A DNA stretch of 34,615 bases from Symbiobacteriaceae bacterium (GTDB taxonomy: Bacteria; Bacillota; Sulfobacillia; Symbiobacteriales; Symbiobacteriaceae). Numbering within the stretch: the stretch's first letter is position 1; every line of letters begins with the position of its first letter. The notes beneath the pieces were generated by a model. The model was not told the origin of the DNA and did not search any database. It saw only the letters and a program-made list of their open reading frames with translations. The stretch lies in assembly GCA_029239785.1 (NCBI GenBank), contig JARBUG010000055.1, positions 1 through 34,615 of the forward strand, written 5' to 3'. The position numbers were made by a program, and so were the translations under genes. Shown here piece by piece: positions 24,048-30,952 of the stretch.

Positions 24048-24791
24048 ATGGAGCAAAATACGCCGGTTATGCCGGTCGAACGGCCGGTTACGCTATATTT
24101 GGGCGACGAAGAACTGATGACGCTGCAATGCACGCCCGGCGACCTGGAAGACTGGGCCGCCGGCTTCCTGTACGGCGAGGGCCTGATTCGGTCGATGGCT
24201 GACATTCGCCGGCTGACGGTGGAAGAGGACCGCGGCTTGGTGTGGGTCGACCTGGCGGGTGGCGCCGAGACGGCCCCGGGCCGGCGCCAGCGCTACCTGA
24301 CAGCCGGGTGTGGCAAAGGTGTCACCTTCTCATCCTTGAAGGATGCGCTGCAGTTGAAACCGGTCAGCCATGAACTGAGCGTCGACGTGAACCAGGTCAT
24401 CGGCTGGATCAAGCACATGCAGGCCAACTGCCCGCTGTATGCCGAGACGGGCGGGGTGCATGCAGCTGCTTTGGTCTTGGCTGCTACGGGCGAGATGTTG
24501 ATTCGGGAGGACGTGGGCCGGCACAACGCTCTGGATAAGGCGATTGGCGCCGCCCTGCGGGCAGGCTGGGAGTTTGAGCGCTCCCTGGCGGTTACGTCGG
24601 GGCGCATTTCATATGAAGCGGCGAGCAAAATGGGTCGGGCCCGCATCGCGGTGGGTGCTTCGCTGACGGCCGCCACTGACCAGGCGGTGCGGCTGGCCCG
24701 CCACCTGGGCATGGACCTGGTGGGCTACGCCCGGAGCCCGAAGCACGTGGTGGTTTATACCGATGGCAAGCGAATTCGGCGGGGCGACTGA
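24048..24791 (+). CDS. fdhD: Formate dehydrogenase accessory sulfurtransferase FdhD
   Basis: A 247-residue protein needed for active formate dehydrogenases; it transfers sulfur from a cysteine desulfurase to the Mo/W-bis-MGD cofactor. Family blocks are GDLEDWAAGFLYGEGLI, the loop YLTAGCGKGVTF, TGGVHAAAL, EDVGRHNALDKAIG and SGRISYEAASKMG. The usual CxxC of the sulfur-transfer loop is replaced by a single Cys in TAGCGKG, as in some non-proteobacterial members. It precedes a tungstate/molybdate-type regulator and the tup transporter, which fits a W- or Mo-dependent formate dehydrogenase encoded elsewhere. Confidence 0.95.
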   Translation: MEQNTPVMPVERPVTLYLGDEELMTLQCTPGDLEDWAAGFLYGEGLIRSMADIRRLTVEEDRGLVWVDLAGGAETAPGRRQRYLTAGCGKGVTFSSLKDALQLKPVSHELSVDVNQVIGWIKHMQANCPLYAETGGVHAAALVLAATGEMLIREDVGRHNALDKAIGAALRAGWEFERSLAVTSGRISYEAASKMGRARIAVGASLTAATDQAVRLARHLGMDLVGYARSPKHVVVYTDGKRIRRGD

Positions 24792-24807
24792 CGGCAGGTG
24801 ATGAGCC

Positions 24808-25905
24808 GTGGGTGATATGGGATACAAGGTTTTGCTCGAATTGGGCGGCGCAATTTCCGGCGACCGCCTTTTTGCCTTGCTCCGGGGTGTGGATCGCCTG
24901 GGGTCGATTAACCAGGCCGCCGCAGAGCTGAAGATGTCGTACCGCCATGCCTGGGGCTTGCTGAAGGCAGCGGAGGAGCGGGTAGGCGCCCCTCTGTTAC
25001 AGAAGCGGGTTGGCGGGGCCGCCGGCGGTGGCTCGGAGCTGACCGCCCGGGCCCGGGGGCTTTTGAGCGGGTATGAGCAGTTCCGGGCACGGGTTGCCGC
25101 CGATGCCGAGGCCGTTTTTCACGGTGAGGATGAGGCGCCGGGGGGCACGCCGCTCTTGCTGGCCAGCACGATTGGGCCGGTGGAGTCTGGGATTGTGTCT
25201 GCCCTGGAGGAGGCATTTTACCAGGAGACGGGGATTCTCGTCCGGCATGTGGCTGCGGGCAGTGGGCAGGCTCTGGCTTTGGCCCGGGAGGGGCGGGCCG
25301 AGGTGGTGCTGGCCCATGCGCCGGCCCTGGAGGCGGAGTTCCTGGCCGCCGGGTTCGGGACGGGGCGGCATGTGTTGATGTCCAACGAGTTTTTGTTGCT
25401 GGGGCCCGCGGCCGACTCCGCCGGAGCCGGAACGGCGCCGACGGCGGGGGAGGCTTTCCGCCGCTGTGCGGCGGCGGGCGCCCCCTTCGTGACCAGGGGC
25501 GACCGCTCCGGGACCCACGTGAAGGAGCTGGAAGTTTGGGCGGCAGCGGGCGTGGTGCCCGGGGGGCCTTGGTACCGCACCTGTGCCCGGGGCTCCATGG
25601 GCAGTCTGGCCACACTGCGTGACGCCGAGGCGACGGGGGCTTATGTGCTGGTGGACCGGGCGGCCTACCTGGGCGCCCGGTCCGCAGCCGGAGGCCTGGG
25701 GCTTGTGGTGCTTTCGGCCGGCGACCCTATGCTCCGCAACGAGTTCGCCGTGATTTCGGTGAGCCCAGTGCGGTTTCCGCGGCTGCAGCACGAGGCGGCA
25801 CAGCGCTTTGTCACCTGGGCCACCGTGGGCGGGGGGCAGGAGGTTATTCGCCGGTTTGGCTGTGAGCAGTACGGTGAGCCGCTCTTCTTTCCGTTGATGA
25901 CCTAA
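24808..25905 (+). CDS. ModE-type HTH fused to a TupA-like oxyanion-binding domain
   Basis: A 365-residue one-component regulator. Residues about 15-100 are a ModE/LysR-type winged helix (GDRLFALLRGVDRLGSINQAA then ELKMSYRHAWGLLKAAE). Residues about 113-365 are a periplasmic-binding fold closely parallel to TupA of this window: AAGSGQALALAREGRAEVVLAHAP against the TupA segment ending ADVLLVHAP; TRGDRSGTHVKELEVW against SRGDDSGTHKKELSLW; and the shared ending YGEPLFFP against YGKPLFFP. There is no signal peptide, so the domain senses its ligand in the cytoplasm, likely tungstate or molybdate. The start is GTG with AGGTGA upstream. It lies 16 bases after fdhD and is probably co-transcribed. The ModE Mop/Di-Mop domains are absent. 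Confidence 0.9.
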   Translation: MGDMGYKVLLELGGAISGDRLFALLRGVDRLGSINQAAAELKMSYRHAWGLLKAAEERVGAPLLQKRVGGAAGGGSELTARARGLLSGYEQFRARVAADAEAVFHGEDEAPGGTPLLLASTIGPVESGIVSALEEAFYQETGILVRHVAAGSGQALALAREGRAEVVLAHAPALEAEFLAAGFGTGRHVLMSNEFLLLGPAADSAGAGTAPTAGEAFRRCAAAGAPFVTRGDRSGTHVKELEVWAAAGVVPGGPWYRTCARGSMGSLATLRDAEATGAYVLVDRAAYLGARSAAGGLGLVVLSAGDPMLRNEFAVISVSPVRFPRLQHEAAQRFVTWATVGGGQEVIRRFGCEQYGEPLFFPLMT

Positions 25906-25908
25906 CGC

Positions 25909-25946
25909 AGAGAGCCACTCCGGCTGGAGTGGCTCTCTGATTTCCC
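25909..25946. terminator. Terminator after the fused regulator
   Basis: A perfect 13-bp inverted repeat (25909-25921 with 25926-25938) around GGCT begins four bases after the regulator's stop and is followed by GATTTCCC. It ends the fdhD-regulator transcript. Confidence 0.85.
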
Positions 25947-26064
25947 TTAGCGTTTAGGTGCCTTTCCGCCTTTGTCTGTGAGGGGCTGGGCAGGCCGCGT
26001 GGCCCCCGGTCGGGCGGAGTGGGAGGTTCTGCGGGTATCCGGACCGTAGGCCTTTTCGAAGGCT
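25947..26064 (-). other. Open tail in a shifted frame downstream of the GAF gene
   Basis: Downstream of the GAF gene's TGA, the frame reading VSEAFEKAYGPDTRRTSHSA and then RPGATRPAQPLTDKGGKAPKR stays open to a TAA directly beside the terminator hairpin. It has no ATG, GTG or TTG, so it is not an independent gene. It could be a C-terminal tail lost by a frameshift, or chance. Confidence 0.25.
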
Positions 26065-27111
26065 TCACTGACGGTCCAATTTGCGGGTCAGTGCGGATTG
26101 CCGTTTTTGCACCCGCCGGAGCTTGGCGAGGGCCATGGCGACCGCAATGTTGTCGACGGCGGGCTGAACGGTTTTGAGATCCATGTCGCTGAAGGCGTTT
26201 TCTGGCCGGCAGCGGATGTTGATGAGGCCGACAATTTGTCGCTCGCTGAAGACGGGGATGCACAGGAGCGACCTTGGATCGTCCTTGGTGGATGGCAGAT
26301 ACCGTGGGTCTTTCAGTACGTTGCCTGCGACGATCGGTTCACCGTAAGTGAGGACGGCGCCGCCAATGCCCACGCCTTTTTTGGGACTGAACCGGTTGGT
26401 TCGGGTCGGGCTGGTGCCGACTTCACCGAGAATGTGACACTGGTCGGCAGTTTGGTCGTAGCTCATGACGGTGCAGGTGAGGGTGCGGTGCTGCAAGACC
26501 ACCAGTTGCTTTGCTACGTGGGCCAGCCAATTCATGGTTTGCCGGTAAACGGCGTCGAACTGGGTATCGCTTTGGTCGAATGCCAGAAAGAGCTTTTCGA
26601 GAACGGAATCCTGGTGGCTGCACGTTTTCAGGGCGAACTCGTAAATGTCAACGTTGGTGGCGGCTATGTCGCGCTCGGCAAGCAGGGAGCGACACTGCTG
26701 TTTTAGATGCGCCAGTTCGGCCTGCAGTTTTTCGGTGGCTCTGGATTTGCGGAGCAGCGTTTCTCGTTCTGACTCCCACTCGCGTTTCTGCTGTTCGAAC
26801 TGAAGGCGGTCCTTGCCGGATGTGGCTTGATGGAGTGGGTTTTTGACTTTGAAAGCGGCGAATGGGATTTCGGGAACTTGGGCGAACACCCAGGCCAGTA
26901 CCATGCCAACCAGGGAGACCAGGAATGTAAAGAAGCCAAATTGGTTTTGAGCGAAGGATTTGGCCGCTTCCACGGCCACCCAGAAGCCAGGAACCTTGGT
27001 GAGGTAACTGTTGATAGCTGTAAGGACAGTAAAGAGTGCACACAACGAGAACGCTACAATGGCCACGTAGGGACGCTTTGCTGCCTTAGCGTTTTCCCTT
27101 TTCTTTGCCAC
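26065..27111 (-). CDS. Membrane-anchored coiled-coil GAF domain protein
   Basis: A 348-residue protein. Two hydrophobic helices at the N-terminus (about 14-34, and 58-77 with FFTFLVSLVGMVLAWVF) anchor it. A charged coiled coil (about 95-145) leads to a GAF domain (about 165-330) with KKGVGIGGAVLTYGEPIVA, LCIPVFSERQIVGLINI and FSDMDLKTVQPAVDNIAVAMA. GAF domains bind small ligands or cyclic nucleotides; no output domain (kinase, GGDEF, HTH) is attached, so it must act through a partner. The start is a GTG with AAGGGGAA upstream. It is divergent from tupA and separates the fused regulator from the transporter. No link to tungsten is visible in its sequence. Confidence 0.85.
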   Translation of the reverse strand: MAKKRENAKAAKRPYVAIVAFSLCALFTVLTAINSYLTKVPGFWVAVEAAKSFAQNQFGFFTFLVSLVGMVLAWVFAQVPEIPFAAFKVKNPLHQATSGKDRLQFEQQKREWESERETLLRKSRATEKLQAELAHLKQQCRSLLAERDIAATNVDIYEFALKTCSHQDSVLEKLFLAFDQSDTQFDAVYRQTMNWLAHVAKQLVVLQHRTLTCTVMSYDQTADQCHILGEVGTSPTRTNRFSPKKGVGIGGAVLTYGEPIVAGNVLKDPRYLPSTKDDPRSLLCIPVFSERQIVGLINIRCRPENAFSDMDLKTVQPAVDNIAVAMALAKLRRVQKRQSALTRKLDRQ

Positions 27112-27180
27112 GCTGGGTAAATTCCCCTTTTGGAACAGAAGTTCCTGCGTTTGGCGGGTAGGGAGTTCGATGGAGAGTAC

Positions 27181-27209
27181 TGCATAGAGAATTAGACAAA
27201 ATAGTGCAA
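27181..27209 (-). promoter_or_regulatory. Promoter of the GAF gene
   Basis: On the minus strand, TTGCAC (complement of 27204-27209), a 17-base spacer and TATGCA (complement of 27181-27186) form a plausible sigma-A promoter about 70 bases before the GTG start. Confidence 0.5.
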
Positions 27210-27235
27210 TTTACCTCTGAACCCCTGGTGGGATA

Positions 27236-27264
27236 TTGATCACAATTCGTTTCGGCGCTATGCT
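27236..27264 (+). promoter_or_regulatory. Promoter of the tupABC operon
   Basis: A -35 element TTGATC (27236-27241) and a -10 element TATGCT (27259-27264) are 17 bases apart. The -10 lies inside the left arm of the ModE-like inverted repeat, which suggests repression by steric blocking. Confidence 0.6.
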
Positions 27265-27279
27265 TTTGTTAGCATAACG
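27256..27279. promoter_or_regulatory. ModE-box-like operator upstream of tupA
   Basis: CGCTATGCT (27256-27264), six bases, then AGCATAACG (27271-27279) form a 9-bp inverted repeat with one mismatch. The outer bases CGCTAT and ATAACG and the six-base spacing match the known E. coli ModE box. It is 20 bases before the tupA start and is the likely target of the ModE-like regulator at 24808-25905. Confidence 0.65.
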
Positions 27280-27298
27280 AGTGGGAGGGATAACCGGC

Positions 27299-28171
27299 AT
27301 GCATTTTCGCTCACTAGCTGCCATTGCCCTCGCTTTGGTAATGACCGTAGGTTGCACTGCCAAGGAGACCAAGCCGGACGCGACCACGCCCCTGGCAAAT
27401 CCGGACGTCATTCTTGCTACGACCACCTCCACCCAGGACAGCGGTCTACTGGATGTTCTCATTCCTTTGTTTCAAAAGGATACAGGCTACAAAATCAAGC
27501 CCATTGCCGTGGGCACGGGCGCCGCACTGGCCATGGGTGAGAAGGGCGAGGCTGACGTACTCCTCGTTCACGCACCGGCAGACGAAAAGAAGCTGGTCGA
27601 CTCCGGCGCAGCCATCGAGCGAAGGCTTGTCGCACATAACGACTACATTGTCGTGGGACCCAAAGAAGACCCGGCCGGGGTGAAGGGCACCAAGACCGCC
27701 GCTGAGGCGATGAAAAAGATCGCCGATGCCAAGGTCATCTTCATCTCCCGTGGTGACGACTCCGGCACCCATAAGAAGGAACTCTCCTTGTGGAAGACCG
27801 CGGGCGTCAAGAACGAAGGCCAGTGGTATCAGCAGACCGGCCAGGGCATGGGCCAGACGCTGAACGTCGCCAACGAAAAGTTGGGCTACACCCTGACCGA
27901 CCGGGCCACCTTCCTTTCGCTTCAAAAGAACCTGTCGCTTGAGATGCTGCTGGAAGGCGATGCGCCGCTCCTCAACATTTACCACGTCATGTTGGTCAAC
28001 CCTGCGAAGTTTCGCAAGGTCAACGCCGAGGGCGCCAAGGCGTTCCATGCCTTCCTGCTTTCCCAGGAAGGACAGGAGGCGATCGGTCAGTTCGGTGTCG
28101 AAAAGTACGGGAAGCCGCTGTTCTTCCCGGACGGTGGAAAGACCGAGGAACAACTCACTGCAACAAAGTAG
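27299..28171 (+). CDS. tupA: Tungstate ABC transporter substrate-binding lipoprotein TupA
   Basis: A 290-residue lipoprotein. The signal sequence HFRSLAAIALALVMTVGC gives a lipidated Cys19. The mature domain begins with the TupA signature VILATTTSTQDSGLLD, followed by VGTGAALAMGEKGEADVLLVHAP, whose Ser/Thr/Gly/Arg residues bind the oxyanion, and SRGDDSGTHKKELSLW. TupA proteins bind tungstate with very high selectivity over molybdate; that selectivity is inferred from the family. The start is ATG 27299, ten bases after GGGAGG; an in-frame GTG at 27281 overlaps that site. It lies directly behind the ModE-like operator. Confidence 0.93.
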   Translation: MHFRSLAAIALALVMTVGCTAKETKPDATTPLANPDVILATTTSTQDSGLLDVLIPLFQKDTGYKIKPIAVGTGAALAMGEKGEADVLLVHAPADEKKLVDSGAAIERRLVAHNDYIVVGPKEDPAGVKGTKTAAEAMKKIADAKVIFISRGDDSGTHKKELSLWKTAGVKNEGQWYQQTGQGMGQTLNVANEKLGYTLTDRATFLSLQKNLSLEMLLEGDAPLLNIYHVMLVNPAKFRKVNAEGAKAFHAFLLSQEGQEAIGQFGVEKYGKPLFFPDGGKTEEQLTATK

Positions 28172-28180
28172 GTTGGTCGT

Positions 28181-28891
28181 GTGGAGACGATCTGGCAAGG
28201 CGTAAAAGAAGCAATACACCTGCTCTATACACGAGACCCGGAGACGCTGCGGATTACGTTCCTCACGCTCCGGGTTTCGGGCCTCGCGACGCTGATCAGC
28301 GTATTGATAGGCGTGCCCCTTGGCATTCTGCTGGCGCTTTCCCGCTTTCCCGGGCGCCGGGTCCTGATCAGTCTCGTGAACACTGGCATGGCGTTGCCGC
28401 CGGTGGTGGTGGGGCTCTGGGTCAGCATCTTCCTGTGGCGGAACGGACCACTGGGCTTCCTGGGCATCATGTACACCCCCGCGGCGATCGTCGTAGCGCA
28501 GACGGTGATCGCAGCGCCGGTGGTGGCGGGCTTTACTGTGGCCGGCATCTCGCAGTTGGATCCGCAGTTGACGCTGCAGTTGACCGCCCTGGGCGCCTCA
28601 CGCTGGCAACTCTATTGGCTGCTCGTGCGGGAAGCCAAGCTCTCCATTCTCGCGGCGGTGATCGCCGGGTTCGGCGCCGTGGTATCGGAAGTGGGCGCAT
28701 CGACCATGGTTGGCGGCAACATTCTTGGTCAGACCCGGGTGCTGACCACGGCGACGGTCATGGAGGTTTCGAAGGGGAACTACAGCCTCGCCATTGGCGT
28801 TAGCATTGTGCTGTTGCTGTTGGCCTACGCCGTCACATTTGCGTTGACGCTGCTCCAGCAGCGGGGGAGGCAGCCATGGCTGATGCGATAA
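28181..28891 (+). CDS. tupB: Tungstate ABC transporter permease TupB
   Basis: A 236-residue permease with about five to six hydrophobic helices. The coupling loop ALGASRWQLYWLLVREAK contains the ABC-permease EAA-type motif (here A-x-x-LGAS). The segment GFGAVVSEVGASTMVGGNI is characteristic of TupB/ModB-like permeases. The GTG start lies nine bases after tupA and has only a weak ribosome binding site, which suggests coupling to tupA. It overlaps tupC by 16 bases. Confidence 0.92.
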   Translation: METIWQGVKEAIHLLYTRDPETLRITFLTLRVSGLATLISVLIGVPLGILLALSRFPGRRVLISLVNTGMALPPVVVGLWVSIFLWRNGPLGFLGIMYTPAAIVVAQTVIAAPVVAGFTVAGISQLDPQLTLQLTALGASRWQLYWLLVREAKLSILAAVIAGFGAVVSEVGASTMVGGNILGQTRVLTTATVMEVSKGNYSLAIGVSIVLLLLAYAVTFALTLLQQRGRQPWLMR

Positions 28892-29625
28892 TCGCCGCCG
28901 AGGGGCTGCGAGTCTTCCGGGAGCGGCGCCTGGTGCTGGATGTGCCCGCAATTGCCGTGGAAGCAGGCGAAGTGCTGGCGGTGATCGGGCAGAATGGTTC
29001 GGGAAAGTCGACCTTGCTTCAGGCGCTGGCGCTGCTGTTGCCAGCGGAGATGACCTACCGGTTCGACGGGCGCGCGGTTCGCCTGCCGGATGAGGCGCTG
29101 GCCCTGCGCCGGCAGATGGCGGTGGTCTTTCAGCGCCCGCTGCTGGTGGAGGGCTCGGTGCAGGAGAACGTGGCGCTTGGGCTGCGGCTGCGGGGCGTGC
29201 CGTCGGGCGAGGTGCGCGCAAGGGTAGCGGAAGCGTTGGCCATGTTCGGCGTGGAAGGTTTGGCGAAGCGGCCGGGCCGGGCGCTGTCCGGGGGCGAGGC
29301 GCAGCGGGTCAGCCTGGCCCGGGCGCTGGCCCTGCGGCCCCGGGTGCTTTTCCTGGACGAGCCGTTCATGGCGCTGGATGTGCTGACCCGGGTGGCCCTT
29401 CTGCAGGACCTGCGGCGGGTGTTGCGTGCGGCCGGCATGACGGCCCTCTTCGTGACTCACGACTTCACCGAGATCTCGCCGCTGGCCGACCGGGTGGCCG
29501 TGCTGTCGGAAGGGCGCATTGTGCAGACCGGCACGCTGCGGGAGATCTTCAGCCATCCGGCCGATACCGAGGTGGAGCGCCTCGTGCGGGCGGCTTCGGA
29601 CCTGATCAGAGGGCTGGCCGAGTAA
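28876..29625 (+). CDS. tupC: Tungstate ABC transporter ATP-binding protein TupC
   Basis: A 249-residue ABC ATPase. Walker A is GQNGSGKST, the Q-loop region is VVFQRPLLVEGSV, the signature is LSGGEAQRVSLARAL, Walker B is RVLFLDEPFMALD and the switch His is in FVTHDFTE. There is no C-terminal Mop-type regulatory domain, so the transporter is not obviously self-inhibited by its substrate, unlike ModC proteins with Mop domains. It is the last gene of the tup operon. Confidence 0.93.
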   Translation: MADAIIAAEGLRVFRERRLVLDVPAIAVEAGEVLAVIGQNGSGKSTLLQALALLLPAEMTYRFDGRAVRLPDEALALRRQMAVVFQRPLLVEGSVQENVALGLRLRGVPSGEVRARVAEALAMFGVEGLAKRPGRALSGGEAQRVSLARALALRPRVLFLDEPFMALDVLTRVALLQDLRRVLRAAGMTALFVTHDFTEISPLADRVAVLSEGRIVQTGTLREIFSHPADTEVERLVRAASDLIRGLAE

Positions 29626-29655
29626 GAAGTGTCCCACCGAGTCACCGGGGGGCGC

Positions 29656-29723
29656 CCGGACTCATACCATGGCGTACGTGGTGGATCGACCACGCTATAC
29701 CTACCGTGGGAAGGTGAGTCCGG
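29656..29723 (+). promoter_or_regulatory. Long inverted repeat covering a ribosome binding site
   Basis: CCGGACTCA (29656-29664) and TGAGTCCGG (29715-29723) form a perfect 9-bp outer stem. The loop contains a second hairpin, GTGGT/ACCAC near 29678-29693. The right arm overlaps the ribosome binding site AAGGTGA (29711-29717) of the next gene and ends at its start codon, so folding should block initiation. Confidence 0.5.
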
Positions 29724-29984
29724 TTGTTCTTCGGAAAGAGTGCCTCCGCCGCTGCCTATTCGCCGTTCATCGGGGCCCAGGCTGGGGTCAGTGATCTGAT
29801 GATCGGTCCCGGCGCTGCTGCGTATCCGGCCGCCAACGCCACAGTCTACCGTGTGTATGAATACGCTGTTCCCGTGACGACCGTGGCGACGGTCCCCTCT
29901 GCATATCCGACCACGGCCGGCATTCCCGGCATCGCCGCATATCCCGGCGGTGGTTTCGGCGGGTTCGGTGGCGGCTGCGTGTAA
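29724..29984 (+). CDS. Small Ala/Tyr/Gly-rich protein with a GGFGGFGGGC tail
   Basis: An 86-residue protein that I do not recognise. A TTG start lies six bases after AAGGTGA. After FFGKSASAAAYSPFIG comes an Ala/Pro/Tyr-rich middle (PGAAAYPAANATVYRVYEY, then repeated AYP units) and a C-terminal GGGFGGFGGGCV with the only cysteine two residues... that is, the last residue but one. There is no signal peptide or long hydrophobic helix. The low-complexity composition suggests a structural, coat-like or secreted peptide. Its own terminator follows. Codon use is like its neighbours. It could be a spore or surface component; that is a guess. Confidence 0.6.
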   Translation: MFFGKSASAAAYSPFIGAQAGVSDLMIGPGAAAYPAANATVYRVYEYAVPVTTVATVPSAYPTTAGIPGIAAYPGGGFGGFGGGCV

Positions 29985-30045
29985 CCCATCCGAGCGATGT
30001 CCCCCGTTCGAAGGATGTAACCCGTCCGATCAACGTGACCCCCGT
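29981..30045 (+). repeat. Imperfect tandem duplication
   Basis: Two copies of a roughly 28-base unit (29981-30007 and 30017-30045) share GTAACCC, TCCGA and CCCCCGT with a period of 36. The first contains the stop codon of the small Gly-rich gene. The second runs into the terminator stem. Confidence 0.55.
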
Positions 30046-30077
30046 GACGCTTTTGCGTGACGGGGGTCCCTCTTTTT
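30037..30077 (+). terminator. Terminator after the Gly-rich small gene
   Basis: A 14-bp stem with one mismatch (30037-30050 with 30055-30068) has a TTTT loop and is followed by CCTCTTTTT. Confidence 0.9.
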
Positions 30078-30178
30078 GATAGCCGAAATTGTTGTGCATT
30101 ATGGGAATAGTCTCGGCGGTGAATGCCGTCTACACTATGACCTTGGAAGCTGGTTCCAGGTTAAGGAGGAACGCAAGA

Positions 30179-30829
30179 ATGCAGGCTGAGGAGAACATTT
30201 GGAGTCATTATGGCTTGTGGGGTGCAGTGGTTTTCTGGATCATCGTGTACGGCATCGCGATTCTGTTCATGCCCTATTACCGCAAGATGAGTTGGAAGCC
30301 CAAGAGCGCTTTCCTCGCCTTCATCATTGCTTTCGCCATCGAAATGCACGGCATTCCGTTCGGCATGTACCTGGTCGGGGCGGTTTTCGGCGTTCAGCTG
30401 CCTGAAGGGATTCTGTGGGGACATACCCTTCAGCCCTACATCGGGGCGAATGGCATCATCGGCACGATCATCTTCGGCCTGCTGGGCTTTGTCCTCATCT
30501 ATCTGGGATGGCGCGACATTCACAAGCATTACTGGGTGAAGGAAGAAGGCAAGGGTCGCCTGGTGACCGAGGGAATCTACGGATACATCCGTCATCCGCA
30601 GTATACCGGGGTTTTCTGCCTCAGCCTGGCCATGCTCAGTGAGTGGGCGACGGTGCCGCTGCTGGTTATGTTCCCGCTGATTCTGTTTATGTACTACCGG
30701 CTTGCCAAGCGGGAAGAGCAGGACATGGAGAAGGAGTTTGGCGAGGAGTACGTGCTGTACCGGCAACGGACCGGCATGTTCCTGCCCCGCTGGACTCGGG
30801 GCCAGTCCAAGGCTCAGAAAGCCGCGTGA
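30179..30829 (+). CDS. Isoprenylcysteine carboxyl methyltransferase-like membrane protein
   Basis: A 216-residue membrane protein of the ICMT/PEMT superfamily. About five hydrophobic segments are present. The C-terminal catalytic block reads LVTEGIYGYIRHPQYTG, then a hydrophobic hairpin, then KREEQDMEKEFGEEYVLYRQR, split here as KREEQDMEKEF and GEEYVLYRQR; this matches the SAM-binding RHPxY and EExxL signature. In bacteria the substrates of such enzymes are mostly unknown; lipids or small hydrophobic thiols are possible. The start is ATG 30179, eight bases after AAGGAGGA; the frame is open upstream to 30089, but that part is not conserved-looking and precedes the ribosome binding site. Confidence 0.85.
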   Translation: MQAEENIWSHYGLWGAVVFWIIVYGIAILFMPYYRKMSWKPKSAFLAFIIAFAIEMHGIPFGMYLVGAVFGVQLPEGILWGHTLQPYIGANGIIGTIIFGLLGFVLIYLGWRDIHKHYWVKEEGKGRLVTEGIYGYIRHPQYTGVFCLSLAMLSEWATVPLLVMFPLILFMYYRLAKREEQDMEKEFGEEYVLYRQRTGMFLPRWTRGQSKAQKAA

Positions 30830-30857
30830 TAAGTTTGGTTGGGCACTCGCCAACGAG

Positions 30858-30894
30858 AACGGCGCTACCTCGGACTTCGAGGTGGCGCCGTTTC
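30858..30894. terminator. Terminator after the methyltransferase gene
   Basis: A 14-bp stem including one G-T pair (30858-30871 with 30879-30892) with loop GGACTTC is followed by a short T-run (TTTC). Confidence 0.75.
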
Positions 30895-30923
30895 TGCATC
30901 TGGCGGAACTGCCTGTCAGGCCC

Positions 30924-30952
30924 TTGACAGGGACCGACCAAAGGTGTATCGT
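30924..30952 (+). promoter_or_regulatory. Promoter of the MarR-arsM operon
   Basis: A perfect -35 TTGACA (30924-30929), a 17-base spacer and a -10 TATCGT (30947-30952) precede the operon. Confidence 0.75.

Noticed and set aside
24091-24099. ModE half-site-like CGCTATATT inside fdhD
   Set aside because: No matching right arm lies at the required distance and the sequence is inside coding DNA, so it is probably chance.
30089-30178. Extended N-terminus of the ICMT-like protein
   Set aside because: The open frame starts before the good AAGGAGGA site at 30163-30170 and the extra residues do not look like part of the family.
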